Of a stretch of DNA of 64,000 nt, positions 48,218 to 57,972 are shown piece by piece. Source of the DNA: Cupriavidus yeoncheonensis (GTDB lineage Bacteria > Pseudomonadota > Gammaproteobacteria > Burkholderiales > Burkholderiaceae); assembly GCF_905397275.1 (NCBI RefSeq), contig NZ_CAJPUY010000002.1, positions 248,001 to 312,000 of the forward strand, written 5' to 3'. Under the pieces are notes generated by a model. It was given only the letters and a program-made list of their open reading frames with translations. It was not told the origin of the DNA and did no database searches. The number at the start of each line of letters is the position of its first letter. The first letter of the stretch is position 1. The translations under genes and the position numbers were made by a program.

Positions 48218-49660
48218 TCAAGCCTTGGCCGGGTCGGTCACGACTGCTTCCAGGAACACGTTGACGCCGGTCGAATCGAAATAGGTGCGGCCTTCACGCG
48301 TATTGGTCGGCAGCAGCGCCTGCATGCCGGCCTCGTCGCGATAGATCAGGTACCACTCCAGCATATGTTCCATGCTGTACCGTTCCGGATTGTTGACGTG
48401 GACGTTGGTGGCCAGGATGCGGCCCTCGGGATGGGTGCGCGACGAGAAATAACTCAGCAGGCGAGCGCAGACGCGATCCGACAGGTAGTCGAACAGTCCG
48501 GCGCAATAGACTCCGTCAAACTCGCGCAGCGACGGGTCCACCTCAATGCGTCGCTTGAGCAGTTCGTGCACCGAGTGATGGACATACTCCACCTGGACCT
48601 TCGCACCTGCCTGCCGGCAGCTTTCCTCGATGCGCGCTCGGGTGTAGTCCAGCGTTTCCTGGCTGAAGTCGAGCAATTGGAACGACAACCACTGCGGTTC
48701 CGGGTATTCGGCAATGAAGCGATTGATCTCGACCGCGGGCCCGCAGCCCACATTGAGCAACCGGAACGGTCTGCCTGCGGCCCGGGCCTGCTCAGCCGCA
48801 CGCACCAGGAAATCAACCAGCAGGTCAATGCGGTTGCGGTGGGCTGCGGCTACCGCCGATTGCAGGAAAGTCGCGTTGACGATCTGGAAATAGGTGCTCG
48901 GGCCCTCGCGCGGATCCGAGAGGATCTGGTTCACCATTTCATAGTCGCCTGCATAGCCAAGCGGCTTGGTGTAGGTACGGTACACGAACGGCGAGCGCAG
49001 CAGCAAGGGATGCAGCGCTGCCTGCGTAAAGGTGCGGTGCATCACGGTATGCTCTGCCGGCACATTCGCGGCTTCGCCGTCGAGCAACGCGGAATAGTGA
49101 CGTATCTTCAGAGCGATCGGCGTGGCCAGCTCTTCGAATATGTCCATGCGCAGCGTGTCGCCATCCTTGGGCAACGCGCTGGTCATGTCAACCTGCTCCA
49201 CCCAGCGCGAAACCTCCGACAGAAACGCGCGCATTTCATTGACGACGATCTGGTAGTCGCGCCGGATATTGAAGCGCTCATCCCAGTCATGCACGAACTG
49301 CCGTGACTCGCGCGAGACCGAATTCGGCTCATTGTCCAGGTTGCTCAGTTCCAGCCATTCGTCGATCAGCGTCAACGACACCACCGCGGTCAGGCCGGTA
49401 TTCACCAGGCTCATGACCACGGCCTTGCCAAGGTAGGCGTTCTTTGCCCCCATGCGGACACTGAGCTCGCTGAGCACCTCGCTGACCTGCACGATCGAAT
49501 ACGGATTGTAGATCTCCATCACCAGCGACTTTCTCTGGAGATTGATGATGGTGCCCCGCACCTGCTCGCCCTGCGAGTTGCGGAAGCTCACTACCGGATC
49601 GATTTGCGTTTTGGAATACACGGTTTGCGCCAGGGAAATCCGAGAAAAGCTGGAGGCCAT
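48218..49660 (-). CDS. phcB: 3-hydroxy fatty acid methyl ester synthase PhcB (SAM-dependent methyltransferase)
   Basis: A 480-residue methyltransferase. The SAM-binding motif is LLNVGCGPAVEI (301-312) with the acidic second motif LLDFSQETLDY (329-339). Residues 15-105 form a separate beta-rich domain that looks PilZ-like (GTIINLQRKSLVMEIYNP), and a helical region connects the two. In Ralstonia solanacearum PhcB makes 3-OH palmitic or myristic acid methyl ester, the quorum signal; a functional Phc homologue has been reported in Ralstonia eutropha (now Cupriavidus necator). The ATG at 49660 is chosen; an upstream TTG (49705) is weaker. First gene of the phc operon. Confidence 0.87.
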   Translation of the reverse strand: MASSFSRISLAQTVYSKTQIDPVVSFRNSQGEQVRGTIINLQRKSLVMEIYNPYSIVQVSEVLSELSVRMGAKNAYLGKAVVMSLVNTGLTAVVSLTLIDEWLELSNLDNEPNSVSRESRQFVHDWDERFNIRRDYQIVVNEMRAFLSEVSRWVEQVDMTSALPKDGDTLRMDIFEELATPIALKIRHYSALLDGEAANVPAEHTVMHRTFTQAALHPLLLRSPFVYRTYTKPLGYAGDYEMVNQILSDPREGPSTYFQIVNATFLQSAVAAAHRNRIDLLVDFLVRAAEQARAAGRPFRLLNVGCGPAVEINRFIAEYPEPQWLSFQLLDFSQETLDYTRARIEESCRQAGAKVQVEYVHHSVHELLKRRIEVDPSLREFDGVYCAGLFDYLSDRVCARLLSYFSSRTHPEGRILATNVHVNNPERYSMEHMLEWYLIYRDEAGMQALLPTNTREGRTYFDSTGVNVFLEAVVTDPAKA

Positions 49661-49862
49661 ACGGCCGGACGGACCGGATGGCCAGGTACAGCACAGGAGG
49701 GGCAACAGGGTCGCGGAGACGGCTACCGGTATGGGAATGTACAGCGAATGCTCATGTCGGGTGCGCGAATGCCTGTTGGAGGCTTGGGCCCCGGGGGCAG
49801 GCGCCCCGGTTTCCTGCCTGGATCTGGGAGAGAATCTGATTCAAGACAATTTGCTGCGGGTC

Positions 49863-49892
49863 ATTGTACTGTGGCAACAGCGGCCCATACAA
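49863..49892 (-). promoter_or_regulatory. Candidate phc operon promoter with a long leader
   Basis: On the minus strand TTGTAT, 18 bp, TACAAT, about 200 bp upstream of the phcB ATG. The whole gap from 49661 to 49994 holds no gene that I can support: only this promoter, the leader, and the terminator of the next gene. The -10 is good and the -35 weak. Confidence 0.35.
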
Positions 49893-49942
49893 CCGAGTGC
49901 ATGAAACGTCCCCCAAGGCATAACGGGCACCACGCGGAAAAC

Positions 49943-49967
49943 AAAAAAGGCCGGCAAGGCCGGCCTT
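49943..49967 (-). terminator. Rho-independent terminator after the first YceI gene
   Basis: AAGGCCGGC/GCCGGCCTT 9-bp stem with a 3-nt loop, followed on the minus strand by TTTTTTGTTTT. It lies 28 bp beyond the stop and separates this operon from phcB. Confidence 0.85.
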
Positions 49968-49994
49968 CTCGCAACAGGGCTGCAGCCCTCGGTA

Positions 49995-50585
49995 TCACTC
50001 CGCGCGGATGCCTTCGACCTGGATCGCCAGCTTGACTTGGGGGTTGAAGCCCATCTTCACGCCGTAATCGAGGCCGAAGTCGGCGCGGTTGAACTGGCCG
50101 ATCGCGTCGGCGCCGCAGGCTTCGCGCTTGAGCATCGGATGCTGGATGCACTTGAAGTCGCGGATTTCCAGCTTCACCGGCTTGGACACGCCGTGCAGGG
50201 TCAGCACGCCCTCCACTTCGGTCGGGATGTCGCCCTTGAACTTGCTGAACTTGCCCTTGTAGCTGGCTTCCGGGAAGGCTTCGACATCGAACATGTCGGG
50301 GCTCTTGGCATGCTGGTTCAGCTTGGAATTGCCGAAGTCGATCGACGCCGGATCGATCTTCACGTCCACCGTGCCGTTCTTGGCGACGCGGTCCAGCGTG
50401 ACAACGCCGCTGGACTTCTCGAACTTGCCGCGCCAGGTCGACAGGCCGCCGAGGTGGTCGGCCTCGAAGCTCGGGTAGGTATGGGTCGGATCGAGGTTAT
50501 AGGTGACGGTGTTGGCCGAAGCCACGCCAAAGGCGGCGGTTGCAGCAACGGCCGCCACGGCGGTCATGAGGGTACGCAGTTTCAT
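49995..50585 (-). CDS. YceI-family periplasmic lipid-binding protein (first copy)
   Basis: A 196-residue exported protein with a Sec signal peptide ending near residue 24 ([10 protein letters not shown] then NTVTYNLDP). The mature part is the lipocalin-like YceI beta barrel ([33 protein letters not shown]), which binds isoprenoid or quinone-like molecules. Two cysteines ([12 protein letters not shown]) could form a disulfide. It is third in a cytochrome b561-YceI-YceI set on the minus strand, 85 bp after the second YceI gene. Only this copy is followed by a terminator. Confidence 0.9.
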   Translation of the reverse strand: MKLRTLMTAVAAVAATAAFGVASANTVTYNLDPTHTYPSFEADHLGGLSTWRGKFEKSSGVVTLDRVAKNGTVDVKIDPASIDFGNSKLNQHAKSPDMFDVEAFPEASYKGKFSKFKGDIPTEVEGVLTLHGVSKPVKLEIRDFKCIQHPMLKREACGADAIGQFNRADFGLDYGVKMGFNPQVKLAIQVEGIRAE

Positions 50586-50670
50586 GGGATCTCCCGACAA
50601 AAGGTTGGAGAGGAACATCAACGGAAATGGCAGCAGCTTTTCAGTACGTGAAGCCCGGCGCCGCCGGGTT

Positions 50671-51243
50671 TCACTTCTTTGCCGCCGTCACGATACGGAA
50701 CTTGATCTGCACGTCGTCGGCGACCACGGAAGTATCCTTCCATTCGCCGTCGCCGATATTGAAGGCCGTGCGCTTGATCGGCAGTACGCCTTCGAACACC
50801 TGGGCAGCGCCGTCCTGGCGATACGTGGCCGGGATGACGATGTCCTGGGTCTTGCCCTTGATGGTCAGCTTGCCGGACACCTCGTACTTGCCCGGCGTGC
50901 CGTTCTTGATGCTGGTGGACTGGAACACGGCCTTCGGATACTTCGCCGCATCGAACCAGTCCTTGCCCTTCACTTCCTTGGTGGTTTCGGCGTCGGCGAT
51001 CTCGAAGCTCGACACGTCGATCTCGACCTTGGCCGACGACGTCGCGAGCTTGGCCGGATCGAAGTCGACGTTCGCGTCAAACTTCTTGAACTTGCCCTCC
51101 ATGGGCACGCCGATCTGGCGCGCCACGGCGGTCACCGAGCTCTTGGCGGTGTCGATCTGCGCCCAGGCAAGGTTGGCGGCAACGCCGGTGGTGGCCAGCA
51201 CGGCAGCCAGCAGCAGCGAACCGGGGCGGGGAATGCGTTTCAT
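50671..51243 (-). CDS. YceI-family periplasmic lipid-binding protein (second copy)
   Basis: A 190-residue YceI protein with a signal peptide cleaved after about residue 28 (GVAANLAWA then QIDTAKS). The barrel shows [22 protein letters not shown] and [16 protein letters not shown]. It differs strongly from the first copy and lacks its cysteine pair, so the tandem arrangement is an old duplication. ATG 51243 is used; the codon before it, TTG, is in frame. It lies 101 bp downstream of cytochrome b561. Confidence 0.9.
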   Translation of the reverse strand: MKRIPRPGSLLLAAVLATTGVAANLAWAQIDTAKSSVTAVARQIGVPMEGKFKKFDANVDFDPAKLATSSAKVEIDVSSFEIADAETTKEVKGKDWFDAAKYPKAVFQSTSIKNGTPGKYEVSGKLTIKGKTQDIVIPATYRQDGAAQVFEGVLPIKRTAFNIGDGEWKDTSVVADDVQIKFRIVTAAKK

Positions 51244-51344
51244 CAATGACTCCTGTCAGTGGGCGGCGCCCTGCGCCGCGCATCGGAACCGAAAAGGGAC
51301 TTCCCGAAAAAGCTACCGGAGCGACCAGCCTCCGGACGCGTGGC

Positions 51345-51896
51345 CTAGCGCAGGAACGGCAGCATGCGGCCAAGCGTGCCGTCGCGGTCGACGACCTGGT
51401 GCTTGATGGCAGCGGCCGCATGCACCGCCACCACGCCCGCCATCAGGTAGTTCAGCGCGACATGTGCGACCTTGAAGACCGCCTTGAGTTCTTCATTGGC
51501 CTCGATCAGCACCGGCATCTTCCACAGGCCCAGGTAGACCACGGGCACGCCCGCGGCCAGGCTGTACAGGTAACCCGTGACCGGAACCACGATGATCAGC
51601 ACATAGAGCAGGTGGTGCGCGCCCGCGGCGGCCCTGGCCTGCCATGCCGGCGTGCCTGGCGCGACCGGCGGCGCGGCATGCGTGGCGCGCCAGAGCACGC
51701 GCAGCACGGCGATCATGAACACGGTCACACCAAGCCATTTGTGCCACGAGAACAGCTTGAGCTTGGTCGGCGTCAGCCCCGGGATGCCGGTCATGTACAG
51801 GCCGAGCCCGAAGGCGGCGAAGATCAGCAGGGCAATGATCCAGTGCAGGGAGATGGCCGTGGCACCGTAGCCGGTAGCAGTGGCGTTCGAACGCAT
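51345..51896 (-). CDS. Cytochrome b561 family membrane protein
   Basis: A 183-residue di-heme membrane cytochrome. Four hydrophobic helices are visible (about 12-34, 50-68, 93-116, 146-166), with heme-ligand histidines expected in SLHWIIA, WHKWLGV, HHLLYV and HVALNYL. It would move electrons between quinol and an acceptor in the inner membrane. ATG 51896 is chosen over upstream open frame. Cytochrome b561 next to yceI is a frequent pairing, thought to serve a quinone-like ligand carried by YceI. Confidence 0.92.
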   Translation of the reverse strand: MRSNATATGYGATAISLHWIIALLIFAAFGLGLYMTGIPGLTPTKLKLFSWHKWLGVTVFMIAVLRVLWRATHAAPPVAPGTPAWQARAAAGAHHLLYVLIIVVPVTGYLYSLAAGVPVVYLGLWKMPVLIEANEELKAVFKVAHVALNYLMAGVVAVHAAAAIKHQVVDRDGTLGRMLPFLR

Positions 51897-52020
51897 CAAT
51901 TTCCTCAGCCCGTGTCGCGGGCGTTTCACAATCTTTGGGCAAGTCTGCAACGGGGAATCTGGCCCCGCGCTTCAGATTCTCGCATTATTGCGGCGGAATG
52001 TGCGTGGGTGCAGGACAGTC

Positions 52021-52048
52021 CTTAATTAAGTTATTCAAATGATTTGAA
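52021..52048. promoter_or_regulatory. AT-rich palindromes upstream of the cytochrome b561-YceI operon
   Basis: CTTAATTAAG (52021-52030, perfect 10-bp palindrome) is followed by TTCAAAT-G-ATTTGAA (52034-52048, perfect 7-bp arms). The AT-rich stretch stands out in the GC-rich background, about 125-150 bp upstream of the cytochrome start. It looks like an operator for an unknown regulator. Confidence 0.5.
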
Positions 52049-52097
52049 GTGGCATTCTGTCGCACGGTTCGCACCGCCCCTTCATACCGAATCAAGC

Positions 52098-52127
52098 AAA
52101 AAAGCCACCCGATCGGGTGGCTTTTTT
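52098..52127 (-). terminator. Rho-independent terminator of purB
   Basis: GCCACCC-GATC-GGGTGGC perfect stem with A6 and T6 flanks (the whole is a palindrome), 25 bp beyond the purB stop on the minus strand. Confidence 0.92.
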
Positions 52128-52151
52128 GCGTTGCGCGAAGGCAGGAGCGCG

Positions 52152-53771
<1,620 letters not shown>

Positions 53772-53785
53772 TCATGCGGCGCGGG

Positions 53786-53791
53786 TATACT
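53786..53791 (+). promoter_or_regulatory. Candidate -10 of the gst gene
   Basis: TATACT in GCGGGTATACTCGCG. Transcription from here would begin near 53798, so the leader mRNA would consist almost wholly of the inverted repeat at 53810-53899. Confidence 0.45.
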
Positions 53792-53809
53792 CGCGCTCGC
53801 CGTTCCACT

Positions 53810-53899
53810 AGCCTGTTATGAAGTGCATCGGGCAAGCGTTGAAGCCAAAGGGCTCCTGCGCCGCTTGCCGCCGAGCGTCGATGCACTTCATAACAAGCT
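53810..53899 (+). repeat. 90-bp inverted repeat in the gst leader
   Basis: Arms at 53810-53830 and 53879-53899 are complementary at 20 of 21 positions, with core GTTATGAAGTGCATCG. A second dyad, GGCAAGCG (53831-53838) and CGCTTGCC (53862-53869), continues the stem directly, and AGCC/GGCT closes a small loop. The structure ends 2 bp before the gst ribosome-binding site GAGGGGAG. Possible roles are a 5' leader RNA structure or a small non-autonomous repeat element; no coding function is supported. Confidence 0.85.
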
Positions 53900-53911
53900 C
53901 GAGGGGAGAAA

Positions 53912-54526
53912 ATGAAGCTGTTCGCATCCCATACCAGTCCCTACGCGCGCAAGGTGCGCGTGGTGATGGCGGAAAAAAAGATCGACTACCAGTTGATCGA
54001 AGAGAACGTCTGGTCGCCCGATACGGTGATCGGCCAATACAATCCGCTCGGCAAGGTGCCTTGCCTGGTCATGGAGGATGGCAGCTCGATCTACGACTCG
54101 CGCGTGATTGTCGAATACGTCGACACGCTCACGCCGGTCAGCCGCCTGATTCCGCAAGGCGGCCGCGAACGCCTGGAAGTGCGTTGCTGGGAAGCGCTGG
54201 CCGATGGCCTGCTCGATGCCGCGCTGCTGGCGCGCCTGGAAAACACCCAGCGCGAACCGCACGAGCGCAGCGAGCGCTGGGTGCAGCGCCAGCTCGGCAA
54301 GATCAACGCCGCCCTGGCCGCCATGTCGAACGGCCTGGCGGATCGCCCGTGGTGCAGCGGCAACCACTATTCGCTGGCCGACGTGGCCGTGGGCTGTGCG
54401 CTGTCCTACCTGGACTTCCGCTTCCCTGACATCAACTGGCGCGAGCGCCATCCGAACCTGGCGGCGTACCACGAGAAGCTCGCCAAGCGCCAGTCGTTCA
54501 TCGACACGGAACCACCGGCGGCCTGA
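53912..54526 (+). CDS. Glutathione S-transferase family protein
   Basis: A 204-residue GST-fold protein. The N-terminal thioredoxin domain starts MKLFASHTSPYARKVRV (Ser9 is the likely catalytic residue) and contains NPLGKVPCLVMEDG and YDSRVIVEYVD. The C-terminal helical domain has SLADVAVGCALSYLDFRF. It resembles YibF-like transferases more than stringent starvation protein A. ATG 53912 has GAGGGGAG upstream. It lies between purB and mnmA but points the other way, with its own promoter and a long hairpin leader. Confidence 0.9.
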   Translation: MKLFASHTSPYARKVRVVMAEKKIDYQLIEENVWSPDTVIGQYNPLGKVPCLVMEDGSSIYDSRVIVEYVDTLTPVSRLIPQGGRERLEVRCWEALADGLLDAALLARLENTQREPHERSERWVQRQLGKINAALAAMSNGLADRPWCSGNHYSLADVAVGCALSYLDFRFPDINWRERHPNLAAYHEKLAKRQSFIDTEPPAA

Positions 54527-54538
54527 ACCCGGCCTCTG

Positions 54539-54566
54539 AAAAAAACGCCCGCGTGGGCGTTTTTTT
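54539..54566. terminator. Bidirectional terminator between gst and mnmA
   Basis: CGCCC-GCGT-GGGCG with A7 before and T7 after, in a 76-bp convergent gap. It ends gst on the plus strand and mnmA on the minus strand. Confidence 0.92.
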
Positions 54567-54574
54567 CCGGCCGC

Positions 54575-54612
54575 GCTTACTGCGCCCGCTTACTGCGCCC
54601 GCTTACTGCGCC
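54575..54612 (-). repeat. 13-bp tandem repeat across the mnmA stop codon
   Basis: GCTTACTGCGCCC occurs almost three times in tandem. On the minus strand each unit carries TAA, so the mnmA stop codon is duplicated twice downstream. Confidence 0.85.
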
Positions 54613-55691
54613 GACTGGATGATGCCGCCGCCAAGGCAGACATCGCCCTCGTACAGCACCGCCGACTGGCCCGGCGTGACAGCCCACTGCGCTTCGGCAA
54701 ACGCCAGCCTGAGCGTGTCGCCATCGGCCGCACTGACCACGCACGGCGCATCGCTCTGGCGATAGCGTGTCTTCGCCGCCATGGCGGCCCCGGCCGCGGG
54801 CGGCTCGCCCGCCACCCAGGACAGGTCGGCGGCGACCAGCGTGGGCGTGAGCAGCCACGGATGATCGTGGCCCTGCACGACGTACAGCGTATTGCCCGCC
54901 ATGTCCTTGCGCGCCACGTACCACGCGTCGCCGTTGCCGTCGCGGCTGCCGCCCAGGCCGATGCCCTTGCGCTGCCCGAGCGTGTAGAAGGCCAGCCCGA
55001 TATGCTCGCCGACCACCCTGCCGTCGGGCGTCTTCATCGGACCCGGCCTGGTTGGCAGGTAGCGGTTCAGGAAATCGCGGAATGGCCGCTCGCCGATAAA
55101 GCAGATGCCGGTCGAGTCCTTCTTCTTCGCGTTCGGCAGGCCGATCTCGGCGGCGATCTCGCGCACGCGGGTCTTCGGCATCTCGCCCAGCGGGAACAGC
55201 GTGCGCGAGAGCTGCGCCTGGTTCAGGCGATGCAGGAAGTAGCTCTGGTCCTTGGTGTGGTCCACCGCCTTGAGCAACTCGAAACGGCCGGCCGCATTCT
55301 GCCGCACGCGCGCATAGTGGCCGGTGGCGATGGTCTCGGCGCCCAGCGACATGGCGTGGTCGAGAAAGGCCTTGAACTTGATCTCCGCATTGCACAGCAC
55401 ATCGGGGTTCGGCGTGCGGCCAGCGGAATACTCGCGCAGGAAATCGGCGAACACGCGGTCTTTGTACTCGGCGGCGAAGTTCACCGCCTCGACATCCACG
55501 CCGATCAGGTCGGCCACGGACACCACGTCAAGCCAGTCCTGCCGCGTGGAGCAGTATTCGCTGTCGTCATCGTCCTCCCAGTTCTTCATGAACAGGCCGA
55601 TGACCTCATAGCCCTGCTGCTTGAGCAGCCACGCGGTGACCGACGAATCGACCCCGCCCGACATGCCGACCACGACCCGCTTGCCGCTCAC
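54603..55691 (-). CDS. mnmA: tRNA-specific 2-thiouridylase MnmA
   Basis: MnmA, 362 residues, thiolates U34 in tRNA for Lys, Glu and Gln. The PP-loop is [10 protein letters not shown] (9-18), and the catalytic cysteines are Cys100 (VLCNAEIKF) and Cys197 (TGICFIGER). The start is a GTG at 55691 overlapping the Nudix stop by 4 bp, so the two are coupled. The mnmA-Nudix pairing matches the E. coli order nudJ-mnmA. Its stop lies in a tandem repeat. Confidence 0.97.
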   Translation of the reverse strand: MSGKRVVVGMSGGVDSSVTAWLLKQQGYEVIGLFMKNWEDDDDSEYCSTRQDWLDVVSVADLIGVDVEAVNFAAEYKDRVFADFLREYSAGRTPNPDVLCNAEIKFKAFLDHAMSLGAETIATGHYARVRQNAAGRFELLKAVDHTKDQSYFLHRLNQAQLSRTLFPLGEMPKTRVREIAAEIGLPNAKKKDSTGICFIGERPFRDFLNRYLPTRPGPMKTPDGRVVGEHIGLAFYTLGQRKGIGLGGSRDGNGDAWYVARKDMAGNTLYVVQGHDHPWLLTPTLVAADLSWVAGEPPAAGAAMAAKTRYRQSDAPCVVSAADGDTLRLAFAEAQWAVTPGQSAVLYEGDVCLGGGIIQSAQ

Positions 55692-56179
55692 GATGCGTCT
55701 CCGGTGGCCAGCACGGACGGGTGCGTGTAGAGCGCGTCAAGCGCAAAGCGCTTGCCGGCCAGATAGTCGTCGACGCAGGCCAGCACCAGCGGCGTGCGGT
55801 GGCGCTCGGGGCAGGCGCGAATCTCGTCGGCGCTCATCCACACCGTGCGCACGATGCCGGTATCGAGCTGACGGCCCGTGTCGAGCGAGCCGAGGTCGCC
55901 GGTAAAGGCAAAGCGCACATAGGTCACGTCCGTGCCGGTGCGCGACGACAGCGCCCGGCCCATGTAGCAGCCCAGCAACGCGCGCGGCTCGAAGGTGTGC
56001 GCGGTCTCTTCCAGCGTTTCGCGGATGACGGCGCGGATCAGGCTTTCGCCCGGATCCAGGTGGCCCGCCGGCTGGTTCAGCCGCAGGCCGTCACGGGTTT
56101 CTTCTTCCACCAGCAGGAACCGTCCGCCGCGCTCGATGACCGCGGCAACCGTCACGCTGGCATTCCAGTCACGTGGCAT
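55688..56179 (-). CDS. Nudix hydrolase, NudJ-like
   Basis: A 163-residue Nudix hydrolase with a complete signature from Gly39 to Ala60 (G-x5-E45-x7-R53-E-x2-E57-E58). The sequence and its place directly before mnmA resemble E. coli NudJ, a phosphatase acting on thiamine-diphosphate-like and nucleotide substrates. ATG 56179 (MPRDWNAS) is used; ATG 56188 would add three residues. Neither has a strong ribosome-binding site. It is divergent from pntAA across 244 bp. Confidence 0.9.
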   Translation of the reverse strand: MPRDWNASVTVAAVIERGGRFLLVEEETRDGLRLNQPAGHLDPGESLIRAVIRETLEETAHTFEPRALLGCYMGRALSSRTGTDVTYVRFAFTGDLGSLDTGRQLDTGIVRTVWMSADEIRACPERHRTPLVLACVDDYLAGKRFALDALYTHPSVLATGDAS

Positions 56180-56423
56180 GATGCACATTTTTTAGGCAAT
56201 TCGGCATTTTACCGGTTGCGCCGGCATTGTGCAGCGCGGCGGGAGCGCTCCGGCCATCACGTGGCGCCCTGCCAAAACCCGACCGATCAGTCACCAACAA
56301 TCGTCAGATTCCTGTAAGCTGCGTGAAAATTTGTGCGCTGCGGGTGTCAACAACCCTGGCGCGCAACGGGCCAGACGTCGGCTCGCCCATCAGATATGAC
56401 GCCAGCAAAAGGAGAAATTGACG

Positions 56424-57545
56424 ATGTACATCGGCATCCCGCAGGAGACGCGGGCCGGCGAGACTCGTGTCGCCGCCACCCCTGAAACCGTCAAGAAGTA
56501 TGTCGCACAAGGCCACAAGGTCGTGGTGCAGGCGGGTGCCGGGGTACGGGCCAGCCAGCCCGACAGCGCCTACGAGGCCGTCGGCGCCACCATCGGCAGC
56601 GCCGCCGAGGCGCTCGGCGCCGACCTGGTGCTGAAGGTGCGCGCGCCGGAAGCCGCAGAGCTGGCCCAGATGAAGCCGGGCTCGGTGCTGGTGGGCATGC
56701 TCAATCCGTTCGATGTCGAGAACAATGCGCGCATGGCAGCGGCGTCGATCACGGCCTTCGCGCTCGAAGCCGCGCCGCGTACCACGCGCGCGCAGAGCAT
56801 GGACGTGCTCTCCTCGCAGGCCAATATCGCCGGCTACAAGGCCGTGCTGGTCGCGGCCCACCACTACCAGCGCTTCATGCCGATGCTGATGACCGCCGCG
56901 GGCACCGTCAAGGCGGCACGCGTGCTGATCCTCGGCGCCGGCGTGGCGGGCCTGCAGGCCATCGCCACGGCCAAGCGCCTGGGCGCGGTGATCGAGGCCT
57001 CGGACGTGCGCCCGGCCGTGAAGGAGCAGATCGAATCGCTCGGCGCCAAGTTCCTGGACGTCCCGTTCATCACCGACGAAGAGCGCGAAATCGCACAGGG
57101 CGTGGGCGGCTATGCCCGGCCGATGCCGCCGGACTGGATGCGCCGCCAGGCCGAACTGGTGCACGAGCGCGCCAGGCAGGCCGACATCATCATCACCACC
57201 GCGCTGATCCCGGGCCGCAAGGCACCCGTGCTGCTGCAGGAAGCGACCGTGCAGCAGATGAAGCCGGGCTCGGTGGTGGTCGACCTGGCCGCCGCGCAAG
57301 GCGGCAACTGCCCGCTGACCGTGGCCGACGAAGTGGTCGAACGCCATGGCGTCACCCTGATTGGACACACCAATCTCGCCAGCATGGTCGCGGCCGACGC
57401 CTCGGCGCTCTATGCCCGCAACGTGCTGGACTTCCTCAAGCTGGTCATCGACAAGGAAGGCCAGTTCACGCTGAACCTCGAAGACGACATCGTCGCGGCC
57501 TGCTTGATGTGCAACGGCGGCGAAGTCGTGCGCAAGGCGGCGTGA
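56424..57545 (+). CDS. pntAA: NAD(P) transhydrogenase subunit alpha part 1 (PntAA)
   Basis: PntAA, 373 residues, the soluble NAD(H)-binding domain I of proton-translocating transhydrogenase. IGIPQETRAGETRVAATPE at the N terminus, RAQSMDVLSSQANIAGYKAV near 122-141 and the Rossmann motif VLILGAGVAGLQAIATA near 167 are typical. ATG 56424 has AAGGAGA upstream; an in-frame TTG 6 bp earlier is less likely. In this genome the alpha subunit is split, and its partner pntAB lies 1.6 kb downstream after two unrelated genes. Confidence 0.95.
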   Translation: MYIGIPQETRAGETRVAATPETVKKYVAQGHKVVVQAGAGVRASQPDSAYEAVGATIGSAAEALGADLVLKVRAPEAAELAQMKPGSVLVGMLNPFDVENNARMAAASITAFALEAAPRTTRAQSMDVLSSQANIAGYKAVLVAAHHYQRFMPMLMTAAGTVKAARVLILGAGVAGLQAIATAKRLGAVIEASDVRPAVKEQIESLGAKFLDVPFITDEEREIAQGVGGYARPMPPDWMRRQAELVHERARQADIIITTALIPGRKAPVLLQEATVQQMKPGSVVVDLAAAQGGNCPLTVADEVVERHGVTLIGHTNLASMVAADASALYARNVLDFLKLVIDKEGQFTLNLEDDIVAACLMCNGGEVVRKAA

Positions 57546-57605
57546 GTCTTCCCGGCGCCCGCGGGCGCCGGCTGCATTCCGCATCAATATAAGGACGTAT
57601 CACCC

Positions 57606-57968
57606 ATGCAACGCATCATGCTCCGCGCCAAGCTCCACCGCGTCACCGTGACGCAGGCGGACCTCAACTATGAGGGTTCGTGCGGCATCGACGAGGACCT
57701 GCTCGAAGCTGCCGACATGAAGGAGTTCGAGAAGATCGACCTGTACAACGTGCAGAACGGCGAGCGCTTCTCCACCTACATCATCAAGGGCCAGCGTGGC
57801 AGCGGCGAGATCTCGCTCAACGGCGCCGCCGCGCGCCGCGCGCACATCGGCGACCATCTGATCATCTGCACCTACGCGCCGATGAGCGAAGAGCAGATCG
57901 CCACGTACAAGCCGAAGATCATCCTGGTCGACGAGAAGAACGGCATCAAGGAAATCAAGAAGGTGTAA
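57606..57968 (+). CDS. panD: Aspartate 1-decarboxylase
   Basis: PanD, 120 residues, makes beta-alanine for pantothenate. The self-cleavage site is Gly24-Ser25 in YEGSCGID, which gives the pyruvoyl cofactor, and [12 protein letters not shown] near 73-84 is conserved. It is 60 bp after pntAA and 4 bp before the lipoprotein gene, so it is probably transcribed with the pnt genes rather than with panB (10.2 kb in this window). Confidence 0.97.
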   Translation: MQRIMLRAKLHRVTVTQADLNYEGSCGIDEDLLEAADMKEFEKIDLYNVQNGERFSTYIIKGQRGSGEISLNGAAARRAHIGDHLIICTYAPMSEEQIATYKPKIILVDEKNGIKEIKKV

Positions 57969-57972
57969 GCGC

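Noticed and set aside
50586..51243. The tandem YceI genes as a gene and its broken copy
   Set aside because: Both have intact signal peptides and full-length barrels and differ widely in sequence, so both look functional.
53818..54429. Open frame beginning within the gst leader hairpin
   Set aside because: It is out of frame with gst, overlaps it almost fully and lacks any known domain. The inverted repeat explains its first codons.
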